From UBA1189 sp045660385 (GTDB lineage Bacteria > Bacteroidota > Bacteroidia > Bacteroidales > Bacteroidaceae): a stretch of DNA of 64,000 nucleotides. The notes beneath the pieces are model-generated. The model made no database searches. It saw only the letters and a list, made by a program, of their open reading frames with translations, and was not told the origin of the DNA. Position 1 is the first letter of the stretch. Every line of letters starts with the position of its first letter. Below are positions 9,316 to 17,790 of this stretch, one piece after another. The position numbers and the translations under genes were made by a program. The DNA is taken from positions 15,162 to 79,161 of the forward strand of contig JAZRDT010000157.1 in the NCBI GenBank assembly GCA_045660385.1, given 5' to 3'.

Positions 9316-10529
9316 AATATAATATGCTTTTCGTCGGGTTTTATCATCGTTATTTCTTCACCCTCGTCAACACCTTCGGCTATGACAGAGTTTCGGGGTG
9401 TAGTTATCGAGAGTTTCACTTCGCGTTCTTCATATTTCTTTCCTTTGCGCACATATACCACATTGACAGAGTCGCGATGATACACACACACCGTAGGCAC
9501 CACAAGCATATCGGGCAGATGTTGCAGGAAGATACGACAGTTTACACTGAGTCCGGGATCAATGGGCTGCAGGAAGCTATCCACCGAAGCTTCAATTTCA
9601 AAGGTCTTCACCTCCGATCCATCGGTACGTTTCAGTCCCATAGCTGGCAACTTTGTGATACGTCCCCATGCACGGTTTCCCGGCATCGCATCAAACGTAT
9701 ATTCTACCGAGTCGCCCACTTCAATACGCTTATATTCTGTTTCCTGTGCATAGATAAGCACCTTCATGCTATCCATATTAGGCATCGACACGATAGAGCG
9801 GCCATCCCATACGTTATCGCCCACGTTCCATGTTTCTCCGCCCCAGGGCCATCTTCTTGAACGAATGGCCAATCCATCCTCCGGGGCCAACACCACGAGT
9901 GATTTCATCAGTTCACGCTGACGTTCCACGCGTCGTTCCACCTGTGCTATTTGACTCTCAATCTTTTTTATATCGGCCCTATTCATCGCCTCCTGCGCTG
10001 TTATCTGTTTGTCCAGTCGCGAGCGATTGATGGTAGCCTGTTCCATCTGCAGTTCCTTGATACGCCGTTCGGTCGGACTAAGATACAGCAGCTGCACCGA
10101 GTCAAGCCCTGCTATCAATGTTTCCGCATCATTGGTCCTTACTTGCGCATCAAGAAGCGCCATCTCCATCTCGGCATTCGCCTTGGCCGATTCCAGATCG
10201 GCATATGCATTTTCAAGAGACAATACCCATCGTTCATATTGCTCCTCAATGCCAGCATCCTCAATCACAAAAAGTGTATCTCCTTTTTTTACCAGCGTTC
10301 CATTTTCGACAATGTATTTGATGCTACCGTCAGCATCGTGAGGACAAGTGAACGCCTGCGAGTTCACTGATTCGGCAAAACCTTCGACACGTAGAATATC
10401 ATCGAATGCTCCTCGATGCACAGTATGCAGCATAAGATTATCGCTTGTTTCTGAAGAACAAGCCACAAATGTCATACTCAACATTGCCATCAAGCACGAC
10501 AATACAAATCCTTTACGATAACGCATCAA
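9312..10529 (-). CDS. MacA-like periplasmic adaptor lipoprotein 1 (HlyD family)
   Basis: 405 residues; lipobox FVAC (Cys24). It has lipoyl half 1 (VKKGDTLFVIEDAGI), a helical hairpin (about residues 85-210), lipoyl half 2 (ETWNVGDNVWDGRSIVSMP), a barrel and a C-terminal membrane-proximal domain. It is the first gene of the operon, driven by the promoter at 10554-10585. It shares overall architecture and the NVWDGRSIVSMPNMDSMKV-type motif with the other two adaptors, which suggests gene duplication followed by divergence. It should connect the MacB-like permease to TolC. Confidence 0.87.
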   Translation of the reverse strand: MMRYRKGFVLSCLMAMLSMTFVACSSETSDNLMLHTVHRGAFDDILRVEGFAESVNSQAFTCPHDADGSIKYIVENGTLVKKGDTLFVIEDAGIEEQYERWVLSLENAYADLESAKANAEMEMALLDAQVRTNDAETLIAGLDSVQLLYLSPTERRIKELQMEQATINRSRLDKQITAQEAMNRADIKKIESQIAQVERRVERQRELMKSLVVLAPEDGLAIRSRRWPWGGETWNVGDNVWDGRSIVSMPNMDSMKVLIYAQETEYKRIEVGDSVEYTFDAMPGNRAWGRITKLPAMGLKRTDGSEVKTFEIEASVDSFLQPIDPGLSVNCRIFLQHLPDMLVVPTVCVYHRDSVNVVYVRKGKKYEEREVKLSITTPRNSVIAEGVDEGEEITMIKPDEKHIIL

Positions 10530-10553
10530 AGATATAAGATTTATAAAGTTTCA

Positions 10554-10585
10554 CAAAAGTAGTTCAAAGAATTCAATAAATCAAA
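10554..10585 (-). promoter_or_regulatory. Promoter of the adaptor-ABC-TolC operon
   Basis: On the minus strand TTTG (10585-10582) and TACTTTTG (10561-10554) are spaced by 20 bp, matching the Bacteroidetes promoter. The transcript would start about 18 bp before the adaptor ATG at 10529. The small plus-strand ORF at 10585-10791 starts inside this promoter and is not credible. Confidence 0.6.
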
Positions 10586-10785
10586 TGGCACAACAGAAAA
10601 ATCCCCATACGCCCAACTCTTTAACATTTATTAGGCAAGTAATTACCAATGAAACAAAGAATGATGGAGTAGAATTAGACAAGCTAAAGTTCTTGGTACG
10701 CGTCTGCCTACACACAAAACAACGTTTCCTTCGCAAGAAACGACAAAGTATAGCTCATGCAACGTACAAAAAAGGAAAGGTAATG

Positions 10786-11030
10786 ATATAGCAGTTGTCC
10801 AAACTCTAGGATTGTCCCCCTAGTTTAGGGGGCGTAGCAAGGTCTATAGAGGGTTGGCTAAATGCCAAGCCGTGCCGAGCGAGGGGAGTGTAGTGCTCTG
10901 CACGACGGAGGACCCGGTAGGGAGCGCAGCGGAGGGGGTATTATCCCAGAAAGTCGTACCACCTCCCCCTCTTCGAGGGTACTCCTCCTACCCTAGGAGG
11001 AGAATTTAAGGTTTTGGACAACAGCTATAT
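10786..11030. repeat. MITE-like non-coding element with 18-bp terminal inverted repeats
   Basis: The ends ATATAGCAGTTGTCCAAA (10786-10803) and its inverse at 11013-11030 match in 17 of 18 positions. Inside are GC-rich hairpins such as CCCCTAGTTTAGGGG (about 10817-10831), GTGCTCTGCAC (about 10893) and CTCCTCCTACCCTAGGAGGAG (about 10981). No ORF spans it. It occupies most of the spacer between the adaptor operon promoter and tRNA-Ser. It resembles a non-autonomous mobile element or a REP-like sequence; no clear target-site duplication was found. Confidence 0.6.
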
Positions 11031-11045
11031 TATTACCAAAGAAAA

Positions 11046-11071
11046 GAACGAGCAACTTCCGTTGCTCGTTC
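11046..11071 (-). terminator. Terminator of the tRNA-Ser transcript
   Basis: A perfect 11-bp stem (GTTGCTCGTTC paired with GAACGAGCAAC around a 4-nt loop) is followed on the minus strand by TTTT, 4 bp beyond the tRNA 3' end. Confidence 0.8.
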
Positions 11072-11075
11072 TCTG

Positions 11076-11160
11076 CGGAAAGGGAGGGATTCGAACCCCC
11101 GGTGCCTCTCAGCACGGCGGTTTTCAAGACCGCTGTAATCGACCACTCTACCACCTTTCC
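11076..11160 (-). tRNA. tRNA-Ser (anticodon UGA)
   Basis: An 85-nt type II tRNA. The acceptor arm GGAAAGG/CCTTTCC has G as discriminator. The anticodon arm GCGGT-CTTGAAA-ACCGC carries anticodon TGA. It has an extended variable arm and a T arm with GGTTCGAATCC. CCA is not encoded; the sequence after the discriminator is CAG. It has its own terminator on the same strand. Confidence 0.95.
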
Positions 11161-11401
11161 AGTGCTTTTAGGAGTGTTCCTTTTCAAAAGCGATGCAAAG
11201 GTAGAGGTATTTTTTGAAACACGCAAGCCTTTCTCAGTTTTTTTTCAAAAAAAATCAAAAAAAGTTGTTTTTCCCTTCGTTTTACTCCCATTAATAACCA
11301 TTGAAGGTCATTTTACGCACTCTATCCTCACATTTCTCATTACTTTACCGTTCTCCACAAAATCTTCATCGAGTATGTTATATACATTCACAAAAAAATG
11401 T

Positions 11402-11409
11402 TAATTTTG
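11402..11409 (+). promoter_or_regulatory. -7 element TAATTTTG of mutS2
   Basis: TAATTTTG lies 30 bp upstream of the ATG at 11439. This position supports the internal ATG as the true mutS2 start, because the longer reading frame from 11301 would run through the promoter. No clear -33 element is seen. Confidence 0.5.
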
Positions 11410-11438
11410 CACCATTATATAAAATAGGATATACACAC

Positions 11439-13988
11439 ATGATATACCCGAACAATTTCGAGCAGAAGATAGGTTTCGACCAAGTGCGCCACATCGTCAG
11501 CGGCCGCTGCCTTAGTACCTTGGGAAAAGATAAGGTAGACGAGATGCAGTTCGCGACCGACAGCGATGAGGTGGCCCGCCTACTCGACGAGGTCACTGAG
11601 TTTGTACGCATCATCCAAGAGGAGGACGATTTTCCTAGCCAGCATTTCTTCGACGTGCGTCCAGCACTGCACCGTGCCAGCATCGTGGGTATGTATATGG
11701 ACGAGGGTGAACTCTTCGACCTGCGCCGTTCGCTCGACACGATAAATCAGATTGTACGGTTCTTCTACAGAGACGAGGAGGATGAGACAAGCAAATACCC
11801 CAATCTGGAGGCTTTAGCCGCAGAGGTGCACACTTTTCCCACCCTCACCCGCCGCATCGATGGCATCGTCAACAAGTTCGGAAAGATTAAAGACAACGCG
11901 TCGCCTTCCCTTGCAGGCATACGCCGCGAGTTGGCTGCCACCACGGGCAGCATATCGCGCACGCTCAACTCCATACTGCGTTCGGCACAGGCCGAAGGTA
12001 TCGTTGACAAGGATGTAAACCCTACTGTACGCGACGGCCGACTGGTAATCCCCGTGGTACCCGCACTGAAACGCCGCATCAAGGGTATCGTACATGATGA
12101 ATCGGCCACCGGCAAAACGGTTTTCATAGAACCCGCCGAGGTGGTAGAGGCCAACAACCGCATACGCGAGCTCGAGGCCGAGGAACGCCGCGAGGTGATA
12201 CGCATCCTCACCGAGTTTACCGATGAGGTGCGCCCACAGATTCCCGAGATACTGGAATCCTACTCCTTTTTAGCCGAGATCGACTTCATCCGCGCCAAGG
12301 CACTCACGGCCATCACAATGGATGCCATACGCCCCGAGCTGTGCGACCATCCACACATTGATTGGGTAGAAGCCGAGCACCCCTTGCTGCGCATCACCCT
12401 GGCCAAGCACGACAAGAAGGTGGTGCCACTGGACATCCAACTGAGCCGCGAACAGCGCATACTCATCATATCGGGTCCGAACGCCGGCGGAAAATCGGTG
12501 TGTCTCAAGACTGTAGGTTTATTGCAATACATGCTACAGTGCGGTATGCTCATCCCCGTGAAGCGAGCTAGCCGTGCCGGAATATTCCGAAGCATATTTA
12601 TAGATATAGGTGACGAGCAGAGCATCGAGGACGACCTCAGCACCTACAGCAGCCACCTGCTGAACATGAAGAATATGATGCGCGAGGCCGATGGCCGCAG
12701 CCTCATCCTCATCGATGAATTCGGTAGCGGTACCGAGCCCCTCATCGGAGGCGCCATTGCCGAGGCGGTGCTTCGCCGCTTCAACGACAAGCGGGCCTAC
12801 GGCGTTATCACGACCCACTACTCGAACTTGAAGCAGTTTGCCGACAGCCACAAGGGGGTGGTCAACGGTGCTATGCTCTACGACCGCCACCTGATGCAGG
12901 CACTCTACCAGTTGCAGATAGGAAACCCCGGCAGCTCGTTTGCTGTGGAGATAGCCCGCAAGATAGGTCTCCCCGAAGAGGTTATTGCCGATGCTTCGGA
13001 GATCGTGGGCAGCGAGTACATCCAGTCGGACAAATACCTGCAGGACATCGTGCGCGACAAGCGCTATTGGGAAACCAAGCGACAAAATATCCGACAGAAG
13101 GAAAAGCAACTCGAAGCCCTCATTGCCCAATACGAAGGTGAGATGGAAGAGCTGAAGAAGAGTCGCAAGAGCGTCATTCGCGAAGCCAAGGAGGAGATGA
13201 AGCAACTCTTGCAGGAGTCGAATGCCCGCATCGAGAACACCATACGTACCATCAAGGAGGCACAGGCCGAAAAGGAGCAGACACGTCAGGCACGCCAGGA
13301 ACTGGCCGAATGGAAAGAGGCTGTCACCGACAACGGAGCCGACGAGTACGAAGCACGCATACAGCGTAAGATGGAGCAGCTCAAGGCACGACAGGAGCGA
13401 AAGAAAAAAAAGAAGGAAGGCCCCCACCCCAACTCCCCCAAGGGGGAGGAGACCAAAACCTCAAGCTACCAATCATCCCCCCTTGGGGGGAACGAGAGGG
13501 GCCGTGGGTCTCTTGAGGTTGGTTCCCTCGTCCGCATCAAAGGACAGCAGACCATCGGCACCATCGAGCAGATCAACGGCAAGAATGCGATGGTCACCTT
13601 CGGCATGATGCGCACCATGACCAAGCTCAGCAAGTTAGAACCCGCCACTCAAGAGGCAGCACGCCAGCAGGAAGCCGAACGCCCACGCGCCTACACCTAC
13701 CTAAGCCGAGAGACACAAGAGAACATCTCGGAACGCCGCCTTCACTTCAAGCAAGACATCGATGTGCGTGGCATGCGTGGCGAAGAGGCCCTGCAAGCCG
13801 TTACCTACTACATCGACGACGCCGTACTGCTCAGCATGCCCCGTGTGCGCATACTGCACGGAACAGGCAACGGCATACTGCGCACCCTCATACGTCAATA
13901 CCTGCAAGCCAACCCCGCCGTGGCCAGTTGTCGCGACGAGCATGTACAGTTCGGTGGAGCGGGCATCACGGTGGTGGAATTAAATTGA
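11439..13988 (+). CDS. mutS2: Endonuclease MutS2 with an in-frame palindromic repeat insertion
   Basis: 849 residues from the ATG at 11439 (MIYPNNFEQKIGFD), preferred over the in-frame 11301 start because a promoter lies between them. Order: N-terminal MutS III-like core and clamp (to about 310); ATPase with Walker A GPNAGGKS (about 347) and Walker B LILIDEFGSGTEP (about 424); a long coiled coil (about 520-660); a KOW-like segment (VGSLVRIKGQQTIGTIEQI, about 693); and a C-terminal Smr nuclease domain (DVRGMRGEEAL and HGTGNGILR). MutS2 proteins bind branched DNA or collided ribosomes. Residues about 661-693 (Gly-Pro-His-Pro-Asn-Ser-Pro... to ...Gly-Arg-Gly-Ser-Leu) are encoded by a palindromic repeat and look like an insertion in the linker between coiled coil and KOW region. 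Confidence 0.92.
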   Translation: MIYPNNFEQKIGFDQVRHIVSGRCLSTLGKDKVDEMQFATDSDEVARLLDEVTEFVRIIQEEDDFPSQHFFDVRPALHRASIVGMYMDEGELFDLRRSLDTINQIVRFFYRDEEDETSKYPNLEALAAEVHTFPTLTRRIDGIVNKFGKIKDNASPSLAGIRRELAATTGSISRTLNSILRSAQAEGIVDKDVNPTVRDGRLVIPVVPALKRRIKGIVHDESATGKTVFIEPAEVVEANNRIRELEAEERREVIRILTEFTDEVRPQIPEILESYSFLAEIDFIRAKALTAITMDAIRPELCDHPHIDWVEAEHPLLRITLAKHDKKVVPLDIQLSREQRILIISGPNAGGKSVCLKTVGLLQYMLQCGMLIPVKRASRAGIFRSIFIDIGDEQSIEDDLSTYSSHLLNMKNMMREADGRSLILIDEFGSGTEPLIGGAIAEAVLRRFNDKRAYGVITTHYSNLKQFADSHKGVVNGAMLYDRHLMQALYQLQIGNPGSSFAVEIARKIGLPEEVIADASEIVGSEYIQSDKYLQDIVRDKRYWETKRQNIRQKEKQLEALIAQYEGEMEELKKSRKSVIREAKEEMKQLLQESNARIENTIRTIKEAQAEKEQTRQARQELAEWKEAVTDNGADEYEARIQRKMEQLKARQERKKKKKEGPHPNSPKGEETKTSSYQSSPLGGNERGRGSLEVGSLVRIKGQQTIGTIEQINGKNAMVTFGMMRTMTKLSKLEPATQEAARQQEAERPRAYTYLSRETQENISERRLHFKQDIDVRGMRGEEALQAVTYYIDDAVLLSMPRVRILHGTGNGILRTLIRQYLQANPAVASCRDEHVQFGGAGITVVELN
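13421..13520. repeat. Palindromic GC-rich repeat inserted in frame within mutS2
   Basis: Two hairpins, CTCCCCC-AA-GGGGGAG (13433-13448) and CCCCCC-TT-GGGGGG (13477-13490), are nested near an inverted AACCTCAAG (13457-13465) and CTTGAGGTT (13512-13520). The base composition differs from the flanking coding DNA. The translation is Pro/Ser/Gly-rich and reads through without a stop. Confidence 0.7.
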
Positions 13989-14066
13989 AAATTAAAAATT
14001 GAAAATTCCCCACCATTCATCTTTACCCATAAACATTAATCATTCAACATTAATCATTCAACAAAA
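13984..14066. repeat. Short low-complexity direct repeats between mutS2 and the TRIC gene
   Basis: AATTGAAAATTAAAAATTGAAAATT (25 bp, split here as AATTGAAAATTAA plus AAATTGAAAATT) is followed by two copies of AACATTAATCATTC. Related AAACATTA/CAACATTC strings flank the hairpin array at 22.06-22.29 kb and occur before the GH51 stop near 47.33 kb. No gene or promoter is evident. Confidence 0.5.
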
Positions 14067-14073
14067 AATCAAC

Positions 14074-14700
14074 ATGATGAATATCTCATTCGTAGACATT
14101 ATCGAATTCGTCGGAACCTTTGCCTTCGCCATCAGTGGTATCCGCCTGGCCTCAGCCAAGCAGTTCGACCTCTTTGGAGCCTATGTTGTAGGCCTTGTCA
14201 CCGCCATCGGTGGTGGTACTATCCGTGACCTCCTGCTCGATGTCACTCCTTTCTGGATGAACAATCCCATCTACCTCATCATTACCGCCCTTGCCCTGAT
14301 ATGGGTAATGATATTCAGTAAATACCTCGTAAGGATGAATAATACGTTCTTCCTCTTCGACGCCATTGGCCTTGCCCTCTTTGCCGTGGTAGGTATACAG
14401 AAAACCCTCGATGCAGGCTTCCCCCTGTGGGTGGCTACCATTATGGGTACCTTCACCGGTGCAGCAGGTGGAGTGTTGCGCGACGTATTCATCAATGAGA
14501 TTCCCCTCGTGTTCCGCAAGGATATCTACGCTATGGCATGCGTCATGGGCGGTTTCGCCTACTGGATATGCGGCCGTTTGGGAACTGACCCCATCATGAC
14601 ACAGATTATCTGCGGTATCAGTGTCTTCCTTACCCGCATCCTTGCCGTGAAATTCCACGTCAGCCTCCCCATCCTCAAGGGTGAAGACGACGAAGAATAA
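14074..14700 (+). CDS. Trimeric intracellular cation channel (TRIC/UPF0126) family protein
   Basis: 208 residues from ATG 14074 (MMNISFVDIIEFVGTFAF). The ORF can be extended to 13999, but that stretch translates the AT-rich repeat DNA and is not protein-like. About seven membrane helices are arranged as two repeats, each with the Gly-rich signature: GGGTIRDLLLDVTPFW (about residue 46) and GAAGGVLRDVFINEIPLVF (about residue 130). Bacterial TRIC proteins are homotrimeric K+/Na+-permeable channels; their physiological role is not settled. The gene may be co-transcribed with mutS2 (85 bp apart) and ends at the terminator at 14732. Confidence 0.85.
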   Translation: MMNISFVDIIEFVGTFAFAISGIRLASAKQFDLFGAYVVGLVTAIGGGTIRDLLLDVTPFWMNNPIYLIITALALIWVMIFSKYLVRMNNTFFLFDAIGLALFAVVGIQKTLDAGFPLWVATIMGTFTGAAGGVLRDVFINEIPLVFRKDIYAMACVMGGFAYWICGRLGTDPIMTQIICGISVFLTRILAVKFHVSLPILKGEDDEE

Positions 14701-14731
14701 TATACAGAAGAAACAAAGATATAAAAATGAA

Positions 14732-14756
14732 GAGGGTGCGTCAATGACGCACCCTC
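14732..14756. terminator. Bidirectional terminator between TRIC gene and beta-galactosidase
   Basis: A perfect 12-bp inverted repeat (GAGGGTGCGTCA / TGACGCACCCTC) centred on one A lies between convergent genes. Flanking T content is modest (CTATT). Confidence 0.7.
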
Positions 14757-14775
14757 TATTCATTATAGCTATCGT

Positions 14776-17169
14776 TTACTTCACATTTACCCTAACCTTT
14801 TGGGAGCGCAGGCCTTTACCAGAGACGGACAACGTGCAGCTTCCCTTCTTCATGGACGAGCGCAACACCACAAGAGCGCGTCCCTTCCATACGTTATGGA
14901 CGGCATCTACGGTGGAGCCCAACTCCTTGATATCGGCATTACCAAAGGCTGCCAGCGTGCCGTTTCCCTGCACTGACAGGCTGAGCTCATTGGTTGCATT
15001 CGGGCACACCACTCCATGCTTGTCGACCACCTCTACCGTAACGAAGGCAAGGTCTTGTCCATCGGCCTTGATGGTGGTACGGTCGGCCAGAAGACGTATA
15101 GCATAAGGTTCGCCCGCCGTGCGCAACGTGTTGCGGCCCGTGTTCATCTCGGCAATCGGGTTTCCTTGCTCGTCAACAGCCACTGCACGCAGTGTACCGG
15201 GCATATAGGGTATGGTTATCACCGCCTTATACTCCTCGGCTCTCGTGGTCGGACGCTCAGCCACCAAGCTATCGTTGAGGTATAACCGTACACGAGGAGC
15301 ACGGCTGTATATCTCCACCTCAATGGGGCGGCCTTCGTGACCGGGCCATGTCCAGCTCTCAAACGTAGGCCACACGCTCCATTGCGTCTCCCTGATTTGT
15401 CCATAGTAACCATTGGGTTCCTTTACCGAGAGATAAAGCGGGCGGTCGACATTCCAAAGCATATCTCTATAGTACGAAATAGGCTTACGCTGACCCACAA
15501 AATCGATATCGCCGCAATAGGCTGCATGCCAGGGGAACTGGTTACGATGATAGTGTTCGCCCTCACTCTCGCCTTTGTAATACCAACGTCCAATACCGCT
15601 CTCGCCCTGATAATCAATGGCTGTCCACACGAAGTCACCGAATATATAGGGATGGTCGGCACTATAGGCCCAGTTCCAGAAAGCTTCGCGCGGATACGAC
15701 TCACTCTGATACATCACGCGTTGTGGGTCGCGCTCGTGGTCAGTCGCATGCTTATGTATCATATAGTTGTAGCCCACAAGCTCGAAGGCTTCAGCCAACG
15801 GGTCGTAAATTTCCCAATCACTATCCCAAGCGCAGAGCGCTGAGGTGACAGGACGTGTAGGATCCAGTTCGCGGCATAGCTTGGCAAACTTTCTGGCCGT
15901 GGTCACAACCTGAATCTCCTTACGTTCGATGACCTCATTGCCCACACTCCAAGCGAAGATACTCGGATGGTTGCGGTCACGCAACACGAGTGCAGAGAGG
16001 TCAGTTTGCCAGTGCTTATCGATAAGCGTAGAGTAATCGTAGGTGTTCTTGGCCGAGCGCCATCCGTCGAAGGCCTCGTCTATCACAAGCAATCCAATGC
16101 GGTCGCATGCATCGAGGAAAGCCTCTGAAGGAGGGTTATGGCTGGTGCGCACGGCATTAAACCCGGCCGCTTTCATCAGCTCGGCCTTACGCTCTTCGGC
16201 ACGGTCAAAGGCCGCTGCGCCAAGGATGCCATTGTCGTGGTGCAGACAACCGCCATTGAGTTTGATGGGTTGACCATTGAGAAGGAATCCCTGTTCTGAA
16301 CTGAAGGCAATGCTGCGAATGCCGAAGGTCTGGGTCGTCACATCGATCGGCTTGTTGTTCTCGCTGATGGTGAGCGTGGCATGATAGAGGTGAGGCGTAT
16401 CGGGACTCCACAGATGAGCGTGGGACACATCAAAAAGATGGGAAACCTCCAATTCTTCGTGAGGTTTTACACGCACCGTACGGGAGTGCATACTGGAGAA
16501 ACTGCCTCCGATGCTCGCATCCTGAGCTATCTCAAAGCACACATCAAGCACGCGGTCGCGGTCGCTCTCATTGACAATCACCGTCTGCACATCTACCCTG
16601 CTCATATCGTCCTGCGCCACCACTGGTGTAGTGACAAATGTGCCCCAATGCTTGAAGTGCACATCGGCCGTCTCGATAAACCACACGTGGCGATAGATTC
16701 CCGAACCCGTATACCAACGGCAGTTCTTCTGTTGCGAATTGTCCACGCGAACAACCACCTCATTGTCGCCCTCACGCAGCAATTCCGTCACATCGCGCAA
16801 GAAGGAGCTGTAGCCGTAGTGCTGCGTACCAGTAGACGTGCCATTAACGACAACCTCGGCATTCATATATACCCCCTCAAAATAGAGCGAATAACGGCGA
16901 TCGGCGCTTTTCGTTTTCAAGTGCAACACCTTACGATACTCTCCCTTCCCTGTAGGATAATAACCTCCATCATTACCGGCTGGTTCATCGGCCACAGGTA
17001 CCCCTTGAATACTCCAATCGTGCGGAAGATTCACTTTCACCACCGGGTGCCCCTCTCGGGCAAACTCCCAGTTGTCATCAATCAACGTGCGCCTTTGCTG
17101 CGCCACAACTGACACTACGCTAAATGCTATAGCTACAAGCATCACATACAAACGACATGTTTTTTTCAT
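14776..17169 (-). CDS. Glycoside hydrolase family 2 beta-galactosidase, secreted
   Basis: 797 residues with a signal peptide (about 1-23, ending VVAQ) and no lipobox. Order: GH2 sugar-binding jelly roll (about 30-180, with LPHDWSIQG and GVYMNAEVVVNG), Ig-like GH2 domain (about 185-295), TIM barrel (about 297-590), then C-terminal Ig-like domains. The acid/base glutamate is in WSVGNEV (about 410) and the nucleophile in YQSESYP (about 488). The order fits Bacteroidetes beta-galactosidases with a DUF4982-like module, so it probably trims beta-galactosides from plant or host glycans in the periplasm. It is monocistronic; no SusCD pair adjoins it. Exact substrate is not readable. Confidence 0.88.
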   Translation of the reverse strand: MKKTCRLYVMLVAIAFSVVSVVAQQRRTLIDDNWEFAREGHPVVKVNLPHDWSIQGVPVADEPAGNDGGYYPTGKGEYRKVLHLKTKSADRRYSLYFEGVYMNAEVVVNGTSTGTQHYGYSSFLRDVTELLREGDNEVVVRVDNSQQKNCRWYTGSGIYRHVWFIETADVHFKHWGTFVTTPVVAQDDMSRVDVQTVIVNESDRDRVLDVCFEIAQDASIGGSFSSMHSRTVRVKPHEELEVSHLFDVSHAHLWSPDTPHLYHATLTISENNKPIDVTTQTFGIRSIAFSSEQGFLLNGQPIKLNGGCLHHDNGILGAAAFDRAEERKAELMKAAGFNAVRTSHNPPSEAFLDACDRIGLLVIDEAFDGWRSAKNTYDYSTLIDKHWQTDLSALVLRDRNHPSIFAWSVGNEVIERKEIQVVTTARKFAKLCRELDPTRPVTSALCAWDSDWEIYDPLAEAFELVGYNYMIHKHATDHERDPQRVMYQSESYPREAFWNWAYSADHPYIFGDFVWTAIDYQGESGIGRWYYKGESEGEHYHRNQFPWHAAYCGDIDFVGQRKPISYYRDMLWNVDRPLYLSVKEPNGYYGQIRETQWSVWPTFESWTWPGHEGRPIEVEIYSRAPRVRLYLNDSLVAERPTTRAEEYKAVITIPYMPGTLRAVAVDEQGNPIAEMNTGRNTLRTAGEPYAIRLLADRTTIKADGQDLAFVTVEVVDKHGVVCPNATNELSLSVQGNGTLAAFGNADIKELGSTVDAVHNVWKGRALVVLRSSMKKGSCTLSVSGKGLRSQKVRVNVK

Positions 17170-17198
17170 GATTCGATATTTATTGTTACTACCCTTTG

Positions 17199-17206
17199 CA
17201 AAGGTA
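17199..17206 (-). promoter_or_regulatory. -7 element TACCTTTG of the beta-galactosidase gene
   Basis: TACCTTTG on the minus strand lies 30 bp upstream of the ATG at 17169. No clear -33 TTTG is found at the expected spacing. Confidence 0.55.
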
Positions 17207-17392
17207 ATCTTTTTTTATTCTGAAAGACTAAAGTTTTGACAAAAAAATAAATTGCGTATAGCGCATATCTGCAGCGAGGACAAAAACGAGTGATACAGGT
17301 ATATAATGATTTACGTTTACCCCCTGGCAATGGCAGCGAACAGTACAGCATACAAGATTGATTATCAATCTCCACAACTACTGTCAAGGGGT

Positions 17393-17422
17393 CTGCCAAG
17401 GGGTCGGCACACCCCTTGGCAG
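17393..17422. repeat. 12-bp inverted repeat (hairpin)
   Basis: CTGCCAAGGGGT and ACCCCTTGGCAG around a 6-nt loop. It is not followed by a T run on either strand, so it is more likely a structural repeat than a terminator. It begins the 800-bp gene-free stretch 17170-17969, which otherwise holds the inverted-repeat block and 22-bp tandem array listed next. Confidence 0.6.
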
Positions 17423-17558
17423 AAGATTATCCACTGAGTACCAGCAGTGTTAAGTCCCATACCACAGCCAATGCCAAGGGTCGTGAGTGAATCATTATAT
17501 GAGAAAACACATCACCAACCAAGGAAAACGCATTATAGAAGCTCTTAGAGTTTCACAC

Positions 17559-17749
17559 TCACGCGAATCTCGCAAATCACGCGAAAACGCATCGTTTCAC
17601 TCGCGTTTACCATCCGGGCTGCCACATACGCCGACACAATATGAAAGTGTCGGTTGCGACGACGAGAACTTTAGTTCTCCCAAGGAGTACGAAGCCAAAA
17701 GCGAAGTCTGCGATGTATGACTTTGCGGGATTTGCGAGATTCGCGTGAG
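17559..17749. repeat. 191-bp block bounded by perfect 21-bp inverted repeats, with inner mini-hairpins
   Basis: The arm at 17559-17579 (begins CTCACGCGAATCTCGC) is exactly the reverse complement of 17729-17749. Inside are CGACAC...GTGTCG (about 17631-17651) and GAGAAC-TTTA-GTTCTC (about 17664-17679). A 77-codon plus-strand frame crosses it but is composed of repeat sequence, so I do not call it a gene. It could be a MITE-like element. Confidence 0.65.
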
Positions 17750-17790
17750 ACAAACAGGTCAAATAGGTGAAATAAACAAGTGATACGATA

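Noticed and set aside
10585..10791. 68-codon plus-strand ORF
   Set aside because: It begins inside the promoter of the adaptor operon, ends in the MITE-like element and shows no protein-like pattern.
12534..13427. 297-codon minus-strand ORF opposite mutS2
   Set aside because: It is a shadow frame of a clearly conserved gene, with no independent start signal.
14074..14700. Longer start at 13999 for the TRIC-family gene
   Set aside because: The extra 25 residues translate the AT-rich intergenic repeats and are not membrane- or signal-like.
17487..17720. 77-codon plus-strand ORF
   Set aside because: It is built largely from the inverted repeat and mini-hairpin DNA; no domain or promoter supports it.
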